Shown: piece after piece, positions 10,315 to 18,152 of the stretch
Numbering within the stretch: the stretch's first letter is position 1
Layout: the number at the start of each line of letters is the position of its first letter
Assembly: GCA_016711405.1 (NCBI GenBank)
Contig: JADJSZ010000026.1
Location: forward strand, 1 to 64,000
Source: Candidatus Hadersleviella danica
GTDB taxonomy: Bacteria > Chloroflexota > Anaerolineae > Promineifilales > Promineifilaceae
DNA: 64,000 bases
Reading direction: 5' to 3'
Program-made: the position numbers and the translations under genes
The notes under the pieces: generated by a model
The model's input: the letters and a program-made list of their open reading frames with translations, nothing else
Told to the model about the DNA's origin: nothing
The model's database searches: none

Positions 10315-10845
10315 ATGTATGATTTTATGGATCCACGACATATGACGACGCAATTGCCAATCGGAGAGATGGGAGTCTTAGCGCCCGCTGGGGCGTGGGG
10401 GAGTGCTACCCTGCCGTTGGTTGAATTGCATAACCAGCCTGACCATTTCGTTAACCGCGATGGGAAGATTTTTGCTGGGACACATCTGGTTGTTGATTTC
10501 TGGGGTGCGTCCAATCTGGCCGATTTAGAGCAGATGGAGACGGCTATGGTTTCGGCCGTGGCCAACGCGGGGGCAACCCTCCTGCACATCCACCTGCACC
10601 ACTTTACCCCAAGTGGCGGCATCTCTGGTGTCGCCGTACTGGCTGAGTCTCATCTGAGCGTACACACATGGCCCGAGCGCAACTTTGCCGCCTTTGACAT
10701 GTTTATGTGTGGCGAAGCTGACCCACACAAAGCAATCCCTGTGTTACGCGCCGCGTTTAACCCCCAACTGGTAAATGTGGGGCAACTCTACCGTGGAGTA
10801 GTCGAGAAGAATGAACAAGACCCTTTCTGTACCCGTCTATACTGA
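10315..10845 (+). CDS. speD: S-adenosylmethionine decarboxylase proenzyme
   Basis: It decarboxylates S-adenosylmethionine to give the aminopropyl donor for spermidine. The bacterial SpeH-type signature is clear: H-L-V-V-D-F-W-G (about residues 58-65), GATLLHIHLHHFTPSGGISG (about 84-103), and ESHLSVHTWPERNFAAFDMF (about 110-129). In that last stretch the Ser of ESHLS is the self-cleavage site that becomes the pyruvoyl group, and MCGEADPHKA follows. The 176 residues exceed the compact 120-130-residue enzymes because of an N-terminal extension of about 50. GGAGA lies five bases before the ATG. It overlaps speE by 35 bases, so the pathway pair is one operon. Confidence 0.93.
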   Translation: MYDFMDPRHMTTQLPIGEMGVLAPAGAWGSATLPLVELHNQPDHFVNRDGKIFAGTHLVVDFWGASNLADLEQMETAMVSAVANAGATLLHIHLHHFTPSGGISGVAVLAESHLSVHTWPERNFAAFDMFMCGEADPHKAIPVLRAAFNPQLVNVGQLYRGVVEKNEQDPFCTRLY

Positions 10846-11674
10846 AACTTTGTACGATGGCTATGGCCAAAGTTTCACCATAGACCATTTGCTGTTTGAA
10901 CAGCGCACCGAGCATCAGCACCTTATCATCTTTGAAAACAGGATGCACGGCCGTGTCATGGCTCTGGATGGCATCATCCAAACCACCACCAACGATGAGT
11001 TTATCTACCACGAAATGATGGCCCACGTGCCCATTTTGGCGCACGGCGCGGCCGAGCGCGTCCTCATCATTGGCGGCGGTGATGGTGCCAGTTTGCGCGA
11101 AGTATTGCGCCACCCCACCGTCACCCAAGCCACCCTCGTCGAGATTGACGCACAAGTCATCGAGATGAGCCGCACTTATTTTCCCAACCACTCAGCGGGC
11201 GCGTTTGACAACCCCCGCACTCGCATCCTCATCGCCGATGGCTTCGATTATGTGCGCCAAACGGCCGACCGCTACGATGTGATTATTTGCGATTCGACCG
11301 ACCCCATTGGCCCCGGCGAAGTGCTGTTCAGCCCCGAATTTTACGCGGGGTGTCACCGTTGCCTCACCCCCGGCGGGGTGCTTGTCACCCAAAACGGGGT
11401 CTGCTTTATGCAAATCGAGGAGGTGCGCAACTCGGCCGACCGCCTGCGCCCCCTCTTTGCCGATGTGTCGTTCTATGGCGCGGCCGTGCCTACCTACATT
11501 GGCGGCATCATGACAATGGGTTGGGCAACGGATAACCCCGCCCTGCGCCAACTGCCGCTGGCCACGGTGCAAGCCCGCTTCCAACAAAGTGGCTTGCAGA
11601 CCCGTTACTACAATCCAGCCATCCACACGGCCGCCTTTGCCCTGCCCCAATATGTGGTGGAGGCCTTAAGCTAA
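10811..11674 (+). CDS. speE: Spermidine synthase (polyamine aminopropyltransferase)
   Basis: It transfers the aminopropyl group from decarboxylated SAM to putrescine. The 287 residues carry the family motifs: LFEQRTEHQ near the start, ALDGIIQTTTNDEFIYHEM (about 53-71), the SAM-binding V-L-I-I-G-G-G-D-G-A (about 84-93), VEIDAQVIEM, and I-I-C-D-S-T-D-P-I-G-P (about 158-168), which holds the catalytic Asp. It overlaps the end of speD. A strong hairpin terminator follows 15 bases after the stop. I count six CGGCCG palindromes within this gene. Confidence 0.95.
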   Translation: MNKTLSVPVYTETLYDGYGQSFTIDHLLFEQRTEHQHLIIFENRMHGRVMALDGIIQTTTNDEFIYHEMMAHVPILAHGAAERVLIIGGGDGASLREVLRHPTVTQATLVEIDAQVIEMSRTYFPNHSAGAFDNPRTRILIADGFDYVRQTADRYDVIICDSTDPIGPGEVLFSPEFYAGCHRCLTPGGVLVTQNGVCFMQIEEVRNSADRLRPLFADVSFYGAAVPTYIGGIMTMGWATDNPALRQLPLATVQARFQQSGLQTRYYNPAIHTAAFALPQYVVEALS

Positions 11675-11688
11675 CCCCACCCAACTCT

Positions 11689-11730
11689 TGTCGTGGCGAT
11701 TTACCAACCTAAATCGCCACGACACCCCTT
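11689..11730 (+). terminator. Rho-independent terminator of speDE
   Basis: A perfect 15-bp stem (tgtcgtggcgattta at 11689-11703 and its complement at 11710-11724), with a six-base loop and cccctttta after it, lies just downstream of speE. Confidence 0.85.
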
Positions 11731-11770
11731 TTATCTCTTTGCCCAACACCCCACTCCAAACAACTTGGCC

Positions 11771-12808
11771 ATGATTACCTCCGCCACAGACCTAACAAAA
11801 GATTGGTTAGAAGAAATTTTAGCGACAAAAATCAAGCAATTTTCCCAATATCAAAACCCCGCTTTTAATTCATCGGTGACACATCTAGATATTATATATG
11901 CCGATTCTGCCCCAGCCCTGCCCACCAAACTGCTGTTAAAGCTAAACCAAGAACACGACGGGCAAAATGAGATCCAATTCTATCGCTTCGCCCAAAAAAT
12001 GAATTTGCCCATGCTTCCCCAACGATTTGGCATGGCATATGACCCCCACAGTGGGGGTTCTTTTTTGGTTTTGGAAGATATTTCAGAAACGCACACGCCC
12101 CCTGTTACCAGAGAACAATTAAGAAATGTAAAGGGTGTTCCACCTATCCATCAGATGGAATCTATCATGGATTGTATGGCTCAGTTTCATGCGGCATTTT
12201 GGGAGCATCCCCAATCCGGCACCGTTCCCGATACAACCGAAGTGCGCTGGTGGTATCGAGATGAACAGTTTCACGCCAAACACATCGAACGGCGCACCCA
12301 TGAATGGACAAAGTTTACCGAGATGTTCCATGCCGAAGTTCCATCAGAGTGGCTGAATTTAGGCACAGAGGTTCTGGCTAGGCTCCCCCAGCTATTTGCA
12401 ACCCATATTGAGCCAAGGCTCGCTTCTCGGCAAAGCATGACCATGAGTCAGGGTGATTGTTATTTGTCGCAATTTCTCATCCCTCGCCAAGGGTTGGGGC
12501 AAGCCTATTTAATAGATTTTCAGGATGCTTGTGTCAATTTGCCAGCTTATGACCTTGTGTACATGCTGGCCACTTTTTGGTCTCGGGAGCAACGCGCCTT
12601 GCATGAAGAGAACCTTTTGCGTCGTTATCAGGATGAGTTAAACGGCCGTGGCGTGCCCTATAGCTGGGACATGCTCTGCACTGATTACCGGGTGTCGCTC
12701 AACTACATGTTTTTCGATGCTGTCTGGAATGCTACCTCTGGCTCATCCACTGATTATTGGAAGCCCAAAATGAAATGCCTTTTCGAGGCATACCAAGATT
12801 GGCACTAA
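11771..12808 (+). CDS. Aminoglycoside phosphotransferase / choline-kinase-like protein
   Basis: The protein (345 residues from ATG 11771) has the protein-kinase-like fold of APH enzymes: an N-lobe with LLLKLN (ATP-binding Lys), FLVLEDIS as hinge, a helical insertion, then the catalytic loop and YLIDFQDACVNLPAYDLVYM (the metal-binding DFQ). The catalytic loop is unusual: the expected H-G-D-x4-N reads Q-G-D-C-Y-L-S-Q, so His and Asn are both replaced by Gln while Asp is kept. The substrate is unknown. The gene is AT-richer and much poorer in CGGCCG than its neighbours, which suggests transfer (inference). Confidence 0.7.
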   Translation: MITSATDLTKDWLEEILATKIKQFSQYQNPAFNSSVTHLDIIYADSAPALPTKLLLKLNQEHDGQNEIQFYRFAQKMNLPMLPQRFGMAYDPHSGGSFLVLEDISETHTPPVTREQLRNVKGVPPIHQMESIMDCMAQFHAAFWEHPQSGTVPDTTEVRWWYRDEQFHAKHIERRTHEWTKFTEMFHAEVPSEWLNLGTEVLARLPQLFATHIEPRLASRQSMTMSQGDCYLSQFLIPRQGLGQAYLIDFQDACVNLPAYDLVYMLATFWSREQRALHEENLLRRYQDELNGRGVPYSWDMLCTDYRVSLNYMFFDAVWNATSGSSTDYWKPKMKCLFEAYQDWH

Positions 12809-12809
12809 A

Positions 12810-12842
12810 AGGTGCAACCCCCTTGAGCGGTGGGTTGCACCT
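12810..12842. terminator. Hairpin between convergent genes
   Basis: An 11-bp perfect stem (aggtgcaaccc at 12810-12820, complement at 12832-12842) lies in the 52-base gap between the stops of two convergent genes. It has no T-run, so terminator function is inferred from position. Confidence 0.55.
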
Positions 12843-12860
12843 GTCTTGCATGGTGCAGGC

Positions 12861-14213
12861 TTATTCCCCACCGTACTCAATGCGAAACACAATCCCCGTT
12901 GCCCAGTCGGCCACATAAAGCGAGCCATCGGGGCCAACAGTGACGGCAATGGGCGCGGCGAAACCCGTGGCAAACGTCTCCGCCCCTTCGCCATTGGGGC
13001 CGTGGCGCACCACCCGTTGCGCCTCGGGAAAAGCGCTCCACAAGACGGAAAAGGTGTTGTTGTACGCATTGGGGAATTGGCTTTCCAGATAGGCGACCAT
13101 GCCCGTGGGCGAGGCGTGGGGCGCATACTCAAAGGCCGTTGGCACAAGCTCCAGCCCTGCGGGGGCGGTGAAACAAACGGGGCAATCGTAATAGGGGTAG
13201 CCGTGGTGTGCGCCGGGCACAATCACATGGAATTCATCGGGCGGGCCAAAATCGGGGCCGTTGTCGTTGGCGTAAAGCTGGTTGTTGGCATCTATGGCAA
13301 TGCCGTAGGGGTTGCGCAACCCCTCGGCGTATTTTTCCACGGTACGGCCGTCGGGGCTGAAGCGCAAAATGCCCGCCTCATACGGTTGCAACTCGGCGCG
13401 GTCATTCGTGCCCAAAATCTCGCCATGGTCCGCCTTCGCCCCCACGCCCACATAACCCCAACCTTCCGTATCAAAAACGATGGTGTGCGGGCCGTGCATA
13501 AAGGCATAGCAACAGGGCAAGCCCGTGATGAGCGGAGTGAGCACCCCATCTTCTAAGACGCTGATATTGGCCTCGCCATTGGCGTTATCCTCCACCACCC
13601 GGCTGGAAATATAGAGTTGGTTCGTTCCGGGGCGAAAGGTGATGCCTGTGGGGGCAGTCAACCCCTCAAAGAAGAGGGTAGCTTCGCCCGCCTCGTTCAC
13701 GGTGAAGATGTTGCCCCCTTGGGTGGCCACATAGAGTTGGCCGTCGGGGCCAAAATCCATGGCGGTGGGCTGTTGGCCATCTAAATAGGCAAAGTAGCCG
13801 GCCGAAAATCCTGCGGGCACGCGGATACGTGCTTCCCATGCGGCCGTGTCTTCATTGCAGGGGTACTTGTCGCTACAACTGCTCTCGGCATAGGGGGGCT
13901 GTTCGACAGCGCCATAGGGCACAAACGGCTCGCTTTGCCCAGCGGGCGGCGTGTGGGGAATGAGCCGTAGGGGGTCGGGGGTGGCGGTGGGCACGGCCGT
14001 GGCGGTGGCAGGTGGGGGCAAGGGGGTGCTGGTGGGCAGGGGGACGGCCGTGGGGGCGGGGGTGCTGGTAGTGCCCGCCATAATGTTGGCGGCCGTTTCG
14101 GGCACGGCCGTGGCTTCGGCCGTTGCCAGCGGGGCAGAGGGTTCGGCCGTGGGGTTCCCCCCACAAGCGACAAGGAGCAATAAGGGGGTCAGTAAGGTGA
14201 GATAACGTAACAT
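12861..14213 (-). CDS. Beta-propeller lipoprotein, PQQ sugar dehydrogenase / sorbosone dehydrogenase-like
   Basis: The 450-residue protein starts with a lipoprotein signal (lipobox L-V-A-C at about 14-17) and a Thr/Pro/Ala linker to about residue 85. A propeller follows with repeated G-x-D/N-G-x-L-Y-V blades, for example FGPDGQLYVATQGG, FRPGTNQLYISSR and GLRNPYGIAIDANNQLYAND. The blade with H-G-P-H-T-I and the C-terminal VGPDGSLYVADW match the soluble glucose/sorbosone dehydrogenase group. Whether it binds PQQ cannot be told. It is probably anchored outside the cell. It is convergent with the APH-like gene. Confidence 0.75.
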   Translation of the reverse strand: MLRYLTLLTPLLLLVACGGNPTAEPSAPLATAEATAVPETAANIMAGTTSTPAPTAVPLPTSTPLPPPATATAVPTATPDPLRLIPHTPPAGQSEPFVPYGAVEQPPYAESSCSDKYPCNEDTAAWEARIRVPAGFSAGYFAYLDGQQPTAMDFGPDGQLYVATQGGNIFTVNEAGEATLFFEGLTAPTGITFRPGTNQLYISSRVVEDNANGEANISVLEDGVLTPLITGLPCCYAFMHGPHTIVFDTEGWGYVGVGAKADHGEILGTNDRAELQPYEAGILRFSPDGRTVEKYAEGLRNPYGIAIDANNQLYANDNGPDFGPPDEFHVIVPGAHHGYPYYDCPVCFTAPAGLELVPTAFEYAPHASPTGMVAYLESQFPNAYNNTFSVLWSAFPEAQRVVRHGPNGEGAETFATGFAAPIAVTVGPDGSLYVADWATGIVFRIEYGGE

Positions 14214-14418
14214 GATTTTTCGGTGGAGGGGGAGAGAGATAGAGGCAAGGTCTATCTGGGTAAATGATTGGCAGAGCGTTGATTATACCAATTCGGCTCA
14301 GTTGTTCAGAAATTGTTCGGCCGTGGGCTAAATTCGCCAAGGAAGGCCAATGCGCTTATGATAGCCAGCAACTAGGGTTTGTTGGTTTGTTTTCTAGCTT
14401 TGCCTTCAGGAGAATCAA

Positions 14419-14841
14419 ATGAAGTCTTTTACTGCTCAAACGCATATTTCGGCCGCGCCCGAGACCATTTGGAAAATTATTACCGATGCCGCCCATTACC
14501 CCGAGTGGGATCCGTGGGCGATTCGGATTGAGGGAACCATTGCCCTTGGGCAAACAGTGACCGCCTACACCAAACTCAGCCCCAAACGCGCCTTCCCCGC
14601 CAAGGTGACTGAATTTGTGCCCAACCAGAAGCTGGTTTGGACAGGGGGAATGCCGTTGGGGTTGTTCAAGGGGGTGCGTACTTTTGCGCTCACGCCCCAA
14701 GCGGATGGGCGGGTTTTGTTTACCCTGACCGAGGCGTTTAGTGGGCCATTGTTGCCCCTAATAGCCAAATCGTTGCCCGATATGACCCAACCCTTTGCCG
14801 ATTTTGTAGCGGGGCTAAAGGCACGGGCAGAAGCCATGTAA
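14419..14841 (+). CDS. SRPBCC (polyketide cyclase/START-like) domain protein
   Basis: The 140 residues match the small SRPBCC fold: T-H-I-S-A-A-P-E-T-I-W-K-I-I-T-D near the start, a Y-P-E-W-D-P-W turn (about 28-34), a strand-rich centre ending W-T-G-G-M-P-L-G, and a long C-terminal helix. Such proteins bind hydrophobic ligands; the ligand cannot be read from sequence. The gene is preceded by AGGAGAATCAA and followed by a 58-bp perfect palindrome. Confidence 0.8.
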   Translation: MKSFTAQTHISAAPETIWKIITDAAHYPEWDPWAIRIEGTIALGQTVTAYTKLSPKRAFPAKVTEFVPNQKLVWTGGMPLGLFKGVRTFALTPQADGRVLFTLTEAFSGPLLPLIAKSLPDMTQPFADFVAGLKARAEAM

Positions 14842-14849
14842 TTTATTGA

Positions 14850-14907
14850 GGGGGTGAAAAGAAAACGGCCGTTGGCGATCGCCAACGGCCGTTTTCTTTT
14901 CACCCCC
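14850..14907. terminator. 58-bp perfect palindrome, bidirectional terminator
   Basis: Every base from 14850 to 14907 pairs about a centre between 14878 and 14879. From the centre outwards the palindrome contains GCGATCGC, two CGGCCG sites, an AAAAGAAAA / TTTTCTTTT arm and a G5/C5 clamp. It lies between two convergent genes, where it can terminate both. Confidence 0.85.
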
Positions 14908-14916
14908 TTCGCCCGT

Positions 14917-15354
14917 TTATTTTTCCAGCCACAGCGTCACAGGCCCATCATTGTGGATTTCCACCTTCATATCGGCTCCAAAAATGCCTGTGGCCACCTG
15001 CAAACCCATCTCCCGCAACTGCTCGCAAAAATAATCGCACAATGGCTCCGCCTGTTCGGGGCGAGCCGCGGCCGTAAACGACGGCCGTCGCCCCTTCACC
15101 GCATCCCCATACAACGTAAACTGGGAGACGACCAAAATCTCCCCGTCCACATCGGCCAGCCCGAGATTCATCTTGCCTAGCGCGTCCTCAAAGACACGCA
15201 ACCCCGCCACCTTGGCCGCCAGCCAATCCGCCTCGGCCGTGGTGTCGCTGTGGGTGATGCCGACCAGCAGACAAAAGCCACGGCCGATACGGCCGACCAC
15301 GCGACCTTCGACGGTTACACTGGCACGGGAGACACGTTGGAGAAGAATGCGCAT
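14917..15354 (-). CDS. dtd: D-aminoacyl-tRNA deacylase
   Basis: DTD hydrolyses D-amino acids and glycine from mischarged tRNA. The 145 residues show M-R-I-L-L-Q-R-V-S-R-A-S-V at the start, LLVGITHSDT, the active-site LVVSQFTLYGD (about 76-86), KGRRPSFTAAA, and the C-terminal N-D-G-P-V-T-L with its Gly-cisPro pair. The start is taken at 15354, where the conserved MRILLQRVSRASV begins; longer readings run into a repeat. No Shine-Dalgarno sequence is visible. It lies 38 bases downstream of the AAR2-like gene on the same strand. Confidence 0.93.
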   Translation of the reverse strand: MRILLQRVSRASVTVEGRVVGRIGRGFCLLVGITHSDTTAEADWLAAKVAGLRVFEDALGKMNLGLADVDGEILVVSQFTLYGDAVKGRRPSFTAAARPEQAEPLCDYFCEQLREMGLQVATGIFGADMKVEIHNDGPVTLWLEK

Positions 15355-15392
15355 GATTGGGGAATGGGGAATGGGGATTGCGGAATGAGGGG

Positions 15393-16163
15393 TTAGGTGG
15401 TGCGTTCGGTTAGGTAGGTGCGCCACTGTTCGCTGGCGGTGGCTAGTTCGGGAATGTCGCTGTCGGTCATATCTTCGGCCATGTAGCTCGCTTGGGCGAC
15501 GAGGAAGGAATCGGCCGTGAACCAGCTATCGGGCAAATAGTGGAATTGCGCCAGCAAGGTGGGGATGAGTTGGCGGAAAAACTCGGGTTGGGGGATCATG
15601 TTCCGCTCGCCCGCGTTGTAGCAGGCCAAAACGAGGTGTCGCCAGCGGGCAAAGGCGGCTTCGTCGGGGGCGGTGGGCTGGGTCACAAACCACGTCGCAA
15701 ATTGGTATTGGATTTCGCCGAGGAGCCGCTCGGCACGGCCGCCGTGTGACCCAAGCGCTTGCTCGAAACGGGAACCCGCGCCCTCGGCCGTGGGCAAGGG
15801 AGGAAAATCGGCCGTGTCAATCTTATCTACCAGCCGCCACCATGCGGCAAAATGGGTGTGGTTGTACTCGAGCAGAACGTGGTTCATGCTCCCGCTGAGC
15901 GCCATTTGCTGGAAGTTGGCCTCTGTGTCGGGGTCATCGGCCACAAATTGGTTGGTGGCAAAGTCGAGGCGGCGGACGACGGCCGTGTTCGGCCGTACCA
16001 CACACCAAAACCCCACCTGCGCCTTTCCCGCCAGCACAGACACGTAATGCACCCCCGGCGGCACCATCCGAAAGCCACGGAAGCCCCCTTGAATGGGGTA
16101 AGTCAGCAAATCAATGCGTGCCTCTTCCTTGGGCACATCCCGCAACACAATTGCCCCAAACAT
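15393..16163 (-). CDS. AAR2-like protein (homologue of the eukaryotic U5 snRNP assembly factor)
   Basis: The 256-residue protein resembles AAR2 in both halves. The N-terminal beta domain shows V-L-R-D-V-P-K (about 6-12), I-D (17-18) and GFRGFRMVPPGVHYVSV (about 27-43). Human AAR2, as I remember it, reads KFRGVKMIPPGIHFLHYS in the same position. The C-terminal helical domain shows LLGEIQYQF (about 147-155), F-A-R-W-R-H-L-V (about 171-178), FFRQLIPTLLAQF (about 195-207) and LPDSWF, close to the human L-G-E-L-Q-F-A-F, W-K-R-L-L, L-I-S-I-L-Y-H-Q-L and P-A-D-F-F. In eukaryotes AAR2 escorts Prp8; a bacterial role is unknown. ATG 16163 has AAGGAG eight bases upstream, better than a GTG at 16169. Neighbours are rmlA-like upstream and dtd downstream. 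Confidence 0.75.
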   Translation of the reverse strand: MFGAIVLRDVPKEEARIDLLTYPIQGGFRGFRMVPPGVHYVSVLAGKAQVGFWCVVRPNTAVVRRLDFATNQFVADDPDTEANFQQMALSGSMNHVLLEYNHTHFAAWWRLVDKIDTADFPPLPTAEGAGSRFEQALGSHGGRAERLLGEIQYQFATWFVTQPTAPDEAAFARWRHLVLACYNAGERNMIPQPEFFRQLIPTLLAQFHYLPDSWFTADSFLVAQASYMAEDMTDSDIPELATASEQWRTYLTERTT

Positions 16164-16180
16164 AGCCACATCTCCTTAAA

Positions 16181-16263
16181 GATAGAGACGGGAGATAGAG
16201 ATAGAGGGAAACGCAATCGGCCAGCCAACCACGTTCCCCCCTCTATCTCTACCCTCTATCTCC
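16181..16263. repeat. Iterated gatagag hairpin
   Basis: Arms of gagatagagatagaggg and ccctctatctctaccctctatctcc face each other between two minus-strand genes. The same family recurs at 28476-28566 and in part near 14225-14250. Confidence 0.7.
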
Positions 16264-17330
16264 TAAAGAATCCCAATCGAACTGTAATCCCCCAGCGTCA
16301 GCTTGTGCGTTTTGGGTTTGGTGGGGGAGCTTTCCACGACGGCGTTACGGCCGATGAGGCTATCCTGAATGCGCCCCTGAATATCCCGCACCACGCTATT
16401 TTCCAGCACCATCGAATGCTCAATCTCGCTGTTTTCGATGGTCACATTGTGGTAAATGCTCGTAAACGGCCCCACATAGCTGTTGATGATGCGACTGCCA
16501 CGGCCGATAATCGAAGGCCCCCGCACCACGCTGTTGATCACCTCCGCCCCCTTCTCAATCGTCACCCGCTTGTCCACCGAACTATCGCGATCCACATAAC
16601 CATCCACCACATGCTCCAACTCCTCGAGAGCGTAATCGTTGGCCTCGAGCATGTCGTCGGGGCGACCCGTATCAATCCACCAGCCCCGGTGGATGTACGG
16701 CCGTACCTTGTACCCATTCGTCACCAACCATTGGATGGCATCCGTAATCTCCAATTCGCCCCGCGCGGAAGGGGCAATTTCGTTCACCGCCCGCATAATG
16801 TGGTTGTCGAACATATAAATGCCGACCAAAGCCAAGTCACTCGGCGGCTCTTTGGGCTTTTCGACAAGGCGGATAATGTCCCCCTTGTCATTTAGTTCGA
16901 CCACGCCGTATTGTTGTGGGTTCTCGATGCGGGTCAGCACAATTTGGCTGTTCCAATCGCTGTGGGCAAACTCTTCGATGAGCGGGCTGATGCCCCCCTC
17001 GATGACGTTGTCGCCCAAGAACATGACGAATTTGTCGTCGCCCAAAAAGTCGGCCGAGATTTTGACAGCATGGGCCAGCCCCAGCGGTTGGGGTTGGGGA
17101 ATGTAGGTCACTTCGACCCCCCAACGGCCGCCACGGCCGATGGCCTCCCGAATTTCGGGTTCGGTGTCCCCCGTCACAATCCCAATCTCGGTAATGCCCG
17201 CATCTCGTATCGCTTCGATGACGCGCACCAACACGGGCTTGTTGGCCACAGGAATCAGTTGTTTTGCTTTGGTATAAGTCAGCGGATAGAGCCGTGTGCC
17301 CTTACCGCCGCTTAGAATTAGTCCTTTCAT
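16263..17330 (-). CDS. rmlA: Glucose-1-phosphate thymidylyltransferase (long form)
   Basis: It makes dTDP-glucose from dTTP and glucose-1-phosphate for surface sugars. The 355 residues split into a nucleotidyltransferase domain (LILSGGKGTRLYPLT at 4-18, KQLIPVANKP at 23-32, FLGDNVI, VEKPKEPPS, GELEITDAIQWL) and a C-terminal left-handed beta helix with hexapeptide repeats (from about residue 245, for example V-R-G-P-S-I-I-G-R-G-S-R-I). The added helix marks the long RmlA form. It belongs to the polysaccharide block that continues upstream with the BY-kinase-like and Wzz-like genes. Confidence 0.9.
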   Translation of the reverse strand: MKGLILSGGKGTRLYPLTYTKAKQLIPVANKPVLVRVIEAIRDAGITEIGIVTGDTEPEIREAIGRGGRWGVEVTYIPQPQPLGLAHAVKISADFLGDDKFVMFLGDNVIEGGISPLIEEFAHSDWNSQIVLTRIENPQQYGVVELNDKGDIIRLVEKPKEPPSDLALVGIYMFDNHIMRAVNEIAPSARGELEITDAIQWLVTNGYKVRPYIHRGWWIDTGRPDDMLEANDYALEELEHVVDGYVDRDSSVDKRVTIEKGAEVINSVVRGPSIIGRGSRIINSYVGPFTSIYHNVTIENSEIEHSMVLENSVVRDIQGRIQDSLIGRNAVVESSPTKPKTHKLTLGDYSSIGIL

Positions 17331-17349
17331 AGTAGCCTCTCAGCTTTTT

Positions 17350-17421
17350 AGTCTATCAGTCTCAGTCTGTCAGTCTGTCAGTCTGTCAGTCACTTGCTGA
17401 TAGACTGATAGACTGACAGGC
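17350..17421. repeat. Iterated cagtctgt hairpin
   Basis: Four cagtctgt-type units (17360-17390) face gactgatagactgacag (17400-17420). The stop codon of the next minus-strand gene directly abuts it. A short relative lies at about 41630-41660. Confidence 0.65.
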
Positions 17422-17422
17422 T

Positions 17423-18067
17423 TTAATAATAATTGCCCATCGAGCTATCTTGAGGGGCGTTGGTGAGGGTAGCGCCGATGAGGCGCACGTTGGCTTTGGC
17501 CAAAATTTCTTTCGCTTTTTGGGCGTGATCGCGCCGGGTTTTGCCCGCTTGGATGACCAGCAGAACGCCGTCTACTTTGGAGCCGAGGACGGTGGCATCG
17601 GTCACGGCCGCCACAGGGGGCGCATGGAAAATGACAATATCCGCTTGCTGGCGCAACTGCTCAATCAGCCCATCCATACGCCGCGAGCCGAGCAAATCGG
17701 CTGGGTTGGGGGGCTGTGCCCCGCTGGTGAGCAGGACGAGGTTTTCGACGGCCGTTTGTTGCAACGGCACGCTCTCTTGCTGGCCCAACAGGGTGTTGGT
17801 CAGCCCCGGCTCGGCCGAGAGGTTGAAGAGGGTGTGCAAACTCGGCCGTCGCAAATCGCATTCGACCAAGATGGTGCGCTTGCCGCTCTGCGCCATCGTC
17901 ACGGCGAGATTGGCGGCCGTTTCGGCCGCGCCCTCCTCGGGCGCAGGCGAGGTGACAACCAGCGTGTGCAGGGAGTTGTCCAAGCTGTAAAACGACAAAT
18001 TCGTCCGCAACGTGCGGTACGCTTCGCTCACTGGGGAGCGGGGGTTGGTGAGGGTGATGAGAGACAT
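17423..18067 (-). CDS. BY-kinase (CpsD/CapB)-like protein with degenerate ATP-binding motifs
   Basis: The 214 residues follow the CpsD/CapB layout: S-E-A-Y-R-T-L-R-T-N-L (14-24), a Walker A position at 39-51, A' at 65-74, B at 143-151, and a short Tyr tail. All three motifs have lost key residues. The Walker A position reads T-S-P-A-P-E-E-G-A-A-E-T-A instead of GxGKS/T, so Lys and Ser/Thr are gone. A' has V-E-C-D-L-R-R-P. Walker B reads V-I-F-H-A-P-P instead of I-I-D-T-P-P. The tail has only two Tyr. It may be an inactive regulatory partner of the Wzz-like proteins next to it (inference). Confidence 0.8.
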   Translation of the reverse strand: MSLITLTNPRSPVSEAYRTLRTNLSFYSLDNSLHTLVVTSPAPEEGAAETAANLAVTMAQSGKRTILVECDLRRPSLHTLFNLSAEPGLTNTLLGQQESVPLQQTAVENLVLLTSGAQPPNPADLLGSRRMDGLIEQLRQQADIVIFHAPPVAAVTDATVLGSKVDGVLLVIQAGKTRRDHAQKAKEILAKANVRLIGATLTNAPQDSSMGNYY

Positions 18068-18074
18068 AAGAAGG

Positions 18075-18149
18075 TATATTGGTGTATTCGTCTATTGGTG
18101 TACTCGTGTACTTTAATACACCACTACACCAATCTACCAATACACGAGC
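18075..18149. repeat. Iterated ggtgtattcgt hairpin
   Basis: Units of tattggtgtattcg and ctattggtgtactcg face acaccactacaccaatctaccaatacacga. The family recurs at 34426-34493. Confidence 0.65.
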
Positions 18150-18152
18150 AAT

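Noticed and set aside
13951..14205. Plus-strand Val/Gly-rich small open frame
   Set aside because: It is antisense to the Thr/Pro linker of the lipoprotein.
15759..16895. Long plus-strand open frame opposite rmlA and the AAR2-like gene
   Set aside because: It is antisense to two conserved genes, lacks recognisable domains, and is explained by high GC and codon bias.
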